From Rhodospirillaceae bacterium (GTDB taxonomy: Bacteria; Pseudomonadota; Alphaproteobacteria; Rhodospirillales; 2-02-FULL-58-16), in assembly GCA_013349695.1 (NCBI GenBank), contig DUZD01000068.1, positions 1 through 11,587 on the forward strand: a DNA stretch of 11,587 bases, in the 5' to 3' direction. The notes below the pieces were generated by a model, which was not told where the DNA came from, ran no database searches, and saw nothing but the letters and a program-made list of their open reading frames with translations. Below, in pieces: positions 7,271-11,587 of the stretch; position 1 is the first letter of the stretch; every line of letters starts with the position of its first letter. The position numbers were made by a program, and so were the translations under genes.

Positions 7271-8335
7271 ATGAATCGCAAGACATTCGTGGTGTTTGGC
7301 GTCGCCACCCTTGTGCTGGCGGCGGCGGCGGGCATCGCGACAACCCTCGACCGCCCTCCCCGGCCAACCGGCGGCGGCGGGGAGAAGGTGATCGCGGGCT
7401 TGATCGACAGAGTCAACGATGTCGACGAGATCATTATCCAACACGCGGATGGAAAGCTGACGATCAAGCGTCGAGACGGCGGCTGGAGGTTGGCGGAAAG
7501 AGACGATTATCCGGTGCCGGTGGATAAAGTGCGCAAGACCCTCCTCGATCTGGCCCGGCTGGAACAGTTTGAAAGGAAAACGCGGAAGAAGGACCGCTAT
7601 GCCGAACTCAACCTTGGCGACCCGGAGGAAAAAGGCGCCAAGTCCAGGAAGCTGACGCTCTTGGACAAAAACGGCGGCACGATAGCGCAAGTGATCGTCG
7701 GAAAACGCAAGTACACCCTTGGCGGCGAGGGCGGCGTCTACCTGCGCAAAACCGGCGAGGCTCAGACCTGGCTGGCGACGGGAAGCCTGGATCCGGGCAC
7801 CCAGGCAAGCGATTGGCTGACAGGTGAAATCATCGACCTTGCCGCCGCCAGGGTCGCCCGTGTGACCATTCGCCACCCGGACGGGAAGCCGTTTACCGTT
7901 TCAAAAAGCTCTGTCGATGATGCCCATTTCGGCATCGAAAACCTGCCCGCGAACGCCCGCATGAAAAGCCAGGCGGCCGCCGACTCGCTGGCGTCGGTTC
8001 TGGTCGATTTTGAATTCGATGACGTCGGCAAGGCCGAAACGATGGATTTCGCCGACAATCCATTGATCCAGGTGAGGGTCGCCACTTTCGACGGCCTCAA
8101 CCTGCTCGTCGATATCTCCGAAAAGGACGGCAAAAGCTGGGTTCGTATCCGCGCCGAGGCGGGAGACGGCGCCAAGCCCTCGAAGGATGGGGAAAACTCA
8201 AGGGACGTGGCCGGCGAAGCTTCGGCCTTGAACGCCCGAACGGATGGCTGGGCCTATCGGATTCCGGACTACCAAATCAGTTTAATGAAAAAAAGATTGT
8301 CCGATCTGGTTGCGGAGGAAAGCAAAAAGAAATAG
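7271..8335 (+). CDS. DUF4340 membrane-anchored protein
   Basis: The product is 354 residues with an N-terminal membrane anchor (about 5-25) and a long extracytoplasmic region. The repeated pattern of a hydrophobic strand followed by W-R-L (GGWRLAERDDYPVP, about 70-84) and VIVGKR (about 141-146) is typical of DUF4340, whose members usually accompany GldG-like genes. ATG 7271 was chosen because AGAGGA ends 9 bases upstream and the anchor follows directly; an in-frame upstream extension to 7184 would overlap gldG and has no support. The gap to gldG is 34 bases, so this is the last gene of the operon. It probably forms the periplasmic part of the exporter complex; this is inferred from context. 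The C-terminus ends in a lysine-rich tail. Confidence 0.8.
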   Translation: MNRKTFVVFGVATLVLAAAAGIATTLDRPPRPTGGGGEKVIAGLIDRVNDVDEIIIQHADGKLTIKRRDGGWRLAERDDYPVPVDKVRKTLLDLARLEQFERKTRKKDRYAELNLGDPEEKGAKSRKLTLLDKNGGTIAQVIVGKRKYTLGGEGGVYLRKTGEAQTWLATGSLDPGTQASDWLTGEIIDLAAARVARVTIRHPDGKPFTVSKSSVDDAHFGIENLPANARMKSQAAADSLASVLVDFEFDDVGKAETMDFADNPLIQVRVATFDGLNLLVDISEKDGKSWVRIRAEAGDGAKPSKDGENSRDVAGEASALNARTDGWAYRIPDYQISLMKKRLSDLVAEESKKK

Positions 8336-8431
8336 GCGGCTGCGTGGTGAATCGGTAGGGCCGGCGGCCTGCCCGGCGAAAGAGCGGCCAAGGCGGTCTT
8401 GAGCGACGGCTTTCGGTCGGATAAGCCTCGT

Positions 8432-9316
8432 TCAACAGGAGAGGCGTTGGTCCATGGCTGCGTTGTTCACCGACTTTTGCAGTTTCTCGAACGCCCGGAC
8501 CTCGATCTGGCGCACCCGCTCACGGGAGATGCCGTACTGCCGGCTCAATTCCTCAAGGGTGGATGGCTTGTCCCTCAGCCGCCGCTCGGTGATGATGTGG
8601 CATTCACGCTGGGAAAGCCCCTTCATGGCTCCCGCCAACAGTTTGCGGCGGCTGGCCAGTTCCTGGCTTTTGGCCAGTGTTTTTTCCTGATCCTCGCCCT
8701 CCTCGACGAGCCAATCCTGCCATTCGCTTTCGTCATCGTCATTGATGGGGGTGTTCAAGGAATGGTCTGGCGAGGCCAGCCGGCGGTTCATGTTGATCAC
8801 CTCTTCCTCGGAAACATTGAGCCTGTCGGCGATGAAGGCGAGGTGATCGGGCAGCAAATCGCCCTCCTCGAAAGCCTGCATCTTGCCCTTGAGCTTGCGG
8901 AGATTGAAAAACAACTTTTTCTGCGCCGCTGTCGTTCCCATTTTCACCAACGACCAGGAATGGAGGGTATATTCCTGGATGGCGGCGCGAATCCACCACA
9001 TGGCATAAGTGGCCAAGCGAAAGCCGCGGTCGGGGTCGAACCTCTGAATCGCCTGCATGATGCCGACATTGCCTTCGGAAATCAGCTCTCCCAGAGGCAG
9101 GCCGTAGCCGCGATAGCCCATGGCGATCTTGGCGACCAGACGGAGGTGGCTGGTCACCAACTTTTCCGCCGCCGCAAAGTCGTTCCGTTCCCGCCAAGCC
9201 TTGGCGAGTTCGAACTCCTCGCTCGCCTTGAGCATGGGAAATTTGCGAATTGTCTGAAGGTAGCGGCTCAGATTCGTTTCGGGCGAGATTTCTAAACGCA
9301 AGGAAAGTGCAGCCAT
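8432..9316 (-). CDS. rpoH: RNA polymerase heat-shock sigma factor RpoH (sigma-32)
   Basis: RpoH directs RNA polymerase to chaperone and protease promoters. From ATG 9316 the product is 294 residues, normal for alphaproteobacteria. Region 2 with GNVGIMQAIQRFDPDRGFRL (82-101) and TYAMWWIRAAIQEY binds the -10 element. The RpoH box QKKLFFNLR (132-140) distinguishes it from RpoD and RpoS. Region 4 helix-turn-helix (about 253-280, with GISRERVRQIE) binds the -35 element. ATG 9316 was preferred because AAGGG lies 7 bases upstream; an in-frame GTG at 9340 would add eight residues. It lies downstream of rluD on the same strand with a 126-base gap, and is convergent with the ABC operon (96-base gap with no clear terminator). 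Confidence 0.95.
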   Translation of the reverse strand: MAALSLRLEISPETNLSRYLQTIRKFPMLKASEEFELAKAWRERNDFAAAEKLVTSHLRLVAKIAMGYRGYGLPLGELISEGNVGIMQAIQRFDPDRGFRLATYAMWWIRAAIQEYTLHSWSLVKMGTTAAQKKLFFNLRKLKGKMQAFEEGDLLPDHLAFIADRLNVSEEEVINMNRRLASPDHSLNTPINDDDESEWQDWLVEEGEDQEKTLAKSQELASRRKLLAGAMKGLSQRECHIITERRLRDKPSTLEELSRQYGISRERVRQIEVRAFEKLQKSVNNAAMDQRLSC

Positions 9317-9352
9317 GTCCTTACCCTTTTTCAAATTCACGCCATCCTACTG

Positions 9353-9367
9353 TCGGGGCGGCCCCGA
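9353..9367 (-). promoter_or_regulatory. GC hairpin in the rpoH leader
   Basis: TCGGGG and CCCCGA pair perfectly around a 3-base loop, about 37 bases upstream of the rpoH ATG. There is no following T-run, so it does not look like a terminator, and it does not cover the ribosome site. It could stabilise the leader or influence translation; that role is inferred only from its position. Confidence 0.4.
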
Positions 9368-9402
9368 GCAATCCTGGGGGCGATCAATTCACATTGACAA
9401 GA

Positions 9403-9429
9403 TCTATAATACATGAGTTCTCTAGTCAA
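9403..9429 (-). promoter_or_regulatory. Candidate rpoH promoter
   Basis: On the minus strand TTGACT (9429-9424) is followed 15 bases later by TATAGA (9408-9403) in a strongly AT-rich stretch about 90-110 bases before the rpoH ATG. The spacer is shorter than ideal. The preceding base makes CTTGAC, so a heat-shock-type -35 is also possible. The TTGAC is mirrored by TTGAC on the other strand at 9394-9398. No experimental evidence is available. Confidence 0.3.
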
Positions 9430-9442
9430 GTATAGCAAAAAA

Positions 9443-10423
9443 TTATATCGCGTCTAAGGAACTAATTAACCCATTGATATATCGTGAATATTCAGATCTT
9501 AATCGGAGGATCATCCTACTTTTTGGATGTTTGAACCCGATCAAATATGCGTGAAGTGCTTGACAATTGTAGGTCAAGACAACCGTTCTTGCCGCCGCCG
9601 GCAGAGCCTTCAGCCGCCTCGTCCCGCCGCCACCGTAGAGTGGATCGCCGATGATTGGGTTGCCGAAGTCAGCCATATGCACGCGGAGCTGATGGGTGCG
9701 TCCGGTGGCGGGCCGTAAATCGACCAGACAGGCGCCGCAGGCAAAAGCCTTGAGGATCCTGTAGCGGGTCAACGCCGGCTTGCCGCCGCGGGCGACGACG
9801 GCCATTGTCTTGCGGTTTCTCGGGTTGCGCCCGATGTTGCCGACGATCTTGCCCGGCGATGGCGAAGGCACCCCCCAAACCACCGCCAGGTAGGCCTTTT
9901 CGACGCTGTGCTCGGCGAACTGGGCGGCCAGAGAACGGTGCGCGGCGTCGTTCTTGGCGGCCACCAAAAGGCCGCTGGTATCCTTGTCCAGCCGGTGGAC
10001 GATGCCGGGACGGCTGACCCCGCCTATGCCCGAAAGAGAGCCGCCGCAATGGGCAAGCAGCGCATTGACGAGGGTCCCGTCCGGATGGCCCGGCGCCGGA
10101 TGGACGACGACGCCCAGGGGTTTGTCGATGACGATGAGGTCTTCGTCCTCGTGGACGACGTCAAGGGGCATGGCCTGGGGTTCGGGCTTGGCCGGTTGCG
10201 GAGCCGGCACGGCGACGGTGAAGACTTGCCCCGCCTTGACGCGGCGGGCCGGTTCCATCACCGCCCCGCCGTCGCCCAAGCGGCTGACGCGGCCGGCCTC
10301 GATCAAGGCTTTGAGGCGGGTCCTGGAAAGCTCGGGCAGGGCTTCGGCCAACAGCCTGTCCAGCCTCACGCCGGCCTTGTCCTCGGCCACCTGAACAGTA
10401 TATGTGGTGGCGGTCATCGGCAT
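9443..10423 (-). CDS. rluD: 23S rRNA pseudouridine synthase, RluD type
   Basis: Enzymes of this type convert uridines in helix 69 of 23S rRNA to pseudouridine. The product is 326 residues. The N-terminal S4 RNA-binding domain spans about 18-75 (RLDRLLAEALPELSRTRLKALIEAGRV). The RluA-family catalytic domain spans about 90-310, with DKPLGVVVHPAPG (100-112) and the catalytic Asp146 in HRLDKDTSG. The conserved GRTHQLRVHM and IIGDPLYG motifs and a terminal QALHAYLIGFKHP segment are present. ATG 10423 has no clear ribosome site; ATG 10417 is an alternative. The last roughly 45 codons use AT-ending codons far more than the body of the gene. RluD is the best fit among RluA/RluC/RluD because of the S4 domain, the length and the neighbours. 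Confidence 0.9.
   Translation of the reverse strand: MPMTATTYTVQVAEDKAGVRLDRLLAEALPELSRTRLKALIEAGRVSRLGDGGAVMEPARRVKAGQVFTVAVPAPQPAKPEPQAMPLDVVHEDEDLIVIDKPLGVVVHPAPGHPDGTLVNALLAHCGGSLSGIGGVSRPGIVHRLDKDTSGLLVAAKNDAAHRSLAAQFAEHSVEKAYLAVVWGVPSPSPGKIVGNIGRNPRNRKTMAVVARGGKPALTRYRILKAFACGACLVDLRPATGRTHQLRVHMADFGNPIIGDPLYGGGGTRRLKALPAAARTVVLTYNCQALHAYLIGFKHPKSRMILRLRSEYSRYINGLISSLDAI
10377..10404 (+). promoter_or_regulatory. Candidate promoter for the small membrane protein gene
   Basis: TTGTCC (10377-10382) and TATATG (10399-10404) are separated by 16 bases, and would start transcription around 10411, about 30 bases before the ATG at 10442. It lies inside the 5' end of rluD, which is forced by the 18-base divergent gap. 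Each hexamer matches consensus at four of six positions, so this is a modest candidate. Confidence 0.3.
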
Positions 10424-10441
10424 GGAGAATGAACCAAGATC

Positions 10442-10747
10442 ATGCGCGCGCTCAAGGGCTTGGTGATCGCAATGGCCGTTTTTATCGGCATTGGCGTGGC
10501 GGTGCTGGTTTACGGCCTTTACCAGACGGCCAGCAACCCGGGCTTCACTTTTTTCTCTCCCGCCGCGTCGGTCAAGGCTTTTGGCGACATTACCGTGCCG
10601 GTGCCCGCCGGCTGCGCCATTGCCGGGATGCGGCCGGACGGCGGCCGGCTTTTCCTGCGCATCGGTCCCGACGGCCCGTGCAGCCGCATTATCGCCGTCG
10701 ATCTGGCCAGCGGCAAACTTCTCGGCACGGTGACGGTGGGCCGGTGA
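10442..10747 (+). CDS. Small single-TM protein, DUF6476-like
   Basis: The product is 101 residues. It has one N-terminal hydrophobic helix (about 6-27), then a short extracytoplasmic domain with IAGMRPDGGRLFLRIG and IIAVDLASGKLLGTV, a strand-rich pattern. It resembles DUF6476, small alphaproteobacterial proteins often encoded next to rluD; that assignment is from memory of the family pattern. The start ATG 10442 lies 18 bases from the divergent rluD start and lacks a strong ribosome site. Its stop TGA (10745-10747) overlaps the GTG of the next gene, so the two are coupled. The function is unknown. Confidence 0.75.
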   Translation: MRALKGLVIAMAVFIGIGVAVLVYGLYQTASNPGFTFFSPAASVKAFGDITVPVPAGCAIAGMRPDGGRLFLRIGPDGPCSRIIAVDLASGKLLGTVTVGR

Positions 10748-11172
10748 TCGTTCTTTCCCGTTCCCTTTTCGAGCGGATCATCGATGCCGCCGAGGCGGCC
10801 TACCCCGAGGAGTGCTGTGGGCTTCTCGTCGGCCGCCAAGAGGAAGCGGGAATTTTTCGGGTCAGCCGGGTCGAAGCCAGCCGCAACCTGGCGGCGAACG
10901 GCCGCAAAGAGCGCTTCGAGGTCGACCCGCGGTTGCGCTTCGACCTGATGCGTGGCTTGGCCGGCGGGCGGCAGCGAATCATCGGCCATTATCATTCCCA
11001 TCCCGACCATCCGGTGGAGCCCTCGGATCGGGACCTGGAGATGGCCTGGGAGCCGGAACTGGTGTGGCTGATCGTCGCCGTCGAAAACGGCAAGGCCGTG
11101 GGAACCTCGGCCTTTTTCTTGGACAAGGAGGGGCGCCGCTGGCGCCAAATCGGCCTCGACAGCGAGGGCTAG
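10744..11172 (+). CDS. M67-family JAMM/MPN+ metallopeptidase
   Basis: This is a zinc-dependent isopeptidase-like enzyme. In bacteria, relatives release the C-terminus of ubiquitin-like sulfur carriers such as ThiS or MoaD, or act in cysteine synthesis (Mec+ type). From GTG 10744 the product is 142 residues, a normal stand-alone JAMM length. The complete active site is visible: Glu23 in PEECCGLL, His84 and His86 in GHYHSH, Ser94 and Asp97 in PSDRD, giving the E, HxH, Sx2D arrangement. The GTG overlaps the upstream TGA as GTGA, so it should be translated together with the small membrane protein. No sulfur-carrier or E1-like gene is seen nearby, so the substrate is unknown. Confidence 0.88.
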   Translation: MIVLSRSLFERIIDAAEAAYPEECCGLLVGRQEEAGIFRVSRVEASRNLAANGRKERFEVDPRLRFDLMRGLAGGRQRIIGHYHSHPDHPVEPSDRDLEMAWEPELVWLIVAVENGKAVGTSAFFLDKEGRRWRQIGLDSEG

Positions 11173-11253
11173 CCGGGGAGGCGGCGAGGGAAGAGAATCC
11201 AGACTCTTGTTCGCATCGGCCGTTTGCTTGTGAAGGATTGGGATCGGCCCAAG

Positions 11254-11329
11254 GCCCCCTTCGTCCAGAGGCCTAGGACACCGGCCTCTCACGCCGGCAA
11301 TAGAGATTCGAATCCCCTAGGAAACACCA
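11254..11329 (+). tRNA. tRNA-Glu(CTC) with a mispaired 3' part, possible pseudogene
   Basis: A 76-base cloverleaf can be placed, with encoded CCA at 11327-11329. The D arm (GTCC/GGAC), the anticodon arm (CCGGC/GCCGG) and the loop CTCTCAC with anticodon CTC at 11288-11290 are perfect, and the T loop is canonical TTCGAAT. However, the acceptor stem GCCCCCT pairs with AGGAAAC with three C.A mispairs, and the T stem AGAGA pairs with CCCCT with two C.A mispairs. All five would be repaired by A-to-G changes on the 3' strands. Identity as tRNA-Glu is clear; functionality is doubtful. Confidence 0.7.
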
Positions 11330-11587
11330 ATTTTTTCAATAAGTTAGATGTCATTACTGTAATATCGGAAAAACACCGGGCACGCCGGTGCGAAAAGGCG
11401 TCAGGCTATCCTTCCGGTGTCATTCCGGACGGCGCGGAGCGCCGAGACGGAATCCAGTAACCTCTTGACCGACATTTCCCAGATGACATCCAACTTCGTG
11501 GAAATCGTACCACGGCCCCATCTCCAAGGGAACTGTATCCCCTTTGCAGCCATCCGATGACATGATTTTGGTAATCGGCCAACGCGT
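11330..11587. other. AT-rich and REP-like intergenic DNA at the right edge
   Basis: No gene is recognised. A run of six T residues (11331-11336) follows the tRNA. A hairpin CACCGG/CCGGTG lies at 11375-11391. A longer palindrome lies at 11422-11453. On the minus strand a frame is open from the window edge down to a TGA at 11420-11422, but its last residues are encoded by the palindrome and no family resemblance was seen, so it is not called as a gene. Confidence 0.4.
11422..11453. repeat. REP-like palindromic repeat
   Basis: Outer arms ATTCCG (11422-11427) and CGGAAT (11448-11453) and inner arms CGGCGC (11430-11435) and GCGCCG (11439-11444) form an interrupted stem with a GGA loop. The surrounding pattern, GTCATTCC to GGAATCCAG, is the layout of abundant intergenic repeats in many alphaproteobacteria. 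That it is dispersed in this genome is inferred; only one copy is in the window. Confidence 0.6.

Noticed and set aside
8336..8431. Bidirectional terminator between the convergent DUF4340 and rpoH genes
   Set aside because: Only a four-pair CGAC/GTCG stem and GC-rich imperfect repeats were found, with no T-tract on either strand.
8399..9295. Long plus-strand open frame across rpoH
   Set aside because: It is exactly opposite the clearly recognisable rpoH gene and encodes no motif.
11188..11209. AAGAG/CTCTT hairpin between the JAMM gene and the tRNA as a terminator
   Set aside because: Five weak pairs and no T-run follow; it is too weak to call.
11215..11580. Repeated ATCGGCC at 11215, 11243 and 11574 as attachment-site repeats
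   Set aside because: Seven bases is too short to be meaningful in GC-rich DNA, and no integrase gene of an element is present; XerD here is the housekeeping type.
11420..11587. Minus-strand open frame entering from the right edge
   Set aside because: It is about 56 codons, shows no family resemblance, and its final codons come from a palindromic repeat; it may still be the tail of a gene outside the window.
1..11587. CRISPR array, toxin-antitoxin pair, retron or other defence system
   Set aside because: No regularly spaced repeats, reverse transcriptase, nuclease or small paired genes of that kind were found on either strand.

Overview
This 11.6-kb window is a GC-rich bacterial chromosome segment. 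It most likely comes from an alphaproteobacterium of the Rhodospirillales type. The basis is the RpoH variant with its diagnostic box, the rluD / small membrane protein / JAMM-peptidase cluster, and the GldA-type ABC operon. This assignment is inferred from gene content, not from a database search. Most genes are ordinary housekeeping genes. The unusual structure sits in short AT-richer or repetitive islands between and at the edges of genes.

Layout: bases 1-369 hold no recognisable gene. Bases 370-535 are a 162-bp palindromic MITE-like element with perfect 25-bp terminal inverted repeats flanked by TA on both sides. It lies across the 5' end of a gene for an exported helical-solenoid protein (403-2448) and appears to supply its ribosome binding site, start codon and basic N-terminus. 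xerD (2456-3421) follows 7 bases after that gene's stop. Next is a tightly packed four-gene operon (3603-8335) for an ABC-2 exporter-like system: a GldA-type ATPase, a GldF-type permease, a GldG-type auxiliary protein and a DUF4340 membrane-anchored protein.

On the minus strand and converging on that operon are rluD (10423-9443), then rpoH (9316-8432), with an AT-rich gap carrying a possible rpoH promoter and a leader hairpin. The last roughly 45 codons of rluD share this AT-rich composition. Divergent from rluD, only 18 bases away, lie a small one-TM protein (10442-10747) and an overlapping M67/JAMM metallopeptidase (10744-11172).

The right end carries a tRNA-Glu(CTC)-like gene. Its 5' two thirds are intact, but five C.A mispairs in the 3' third suggest a pseudogene or a hybrid. 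It is followed by AT-rich, REP-like intergenic DNA. Functionally, the xerD region serves chromosome dimer resolution, the Gld-like operon an envelope transport process of unknown substrate, rpoH the heat-shock response, and rluD ribosome maturation. The best candidates for something undescribed are the MITE that re-engineers a gene start and the mispaired tRNA; neither is a dedicated new defence or metabolic system.
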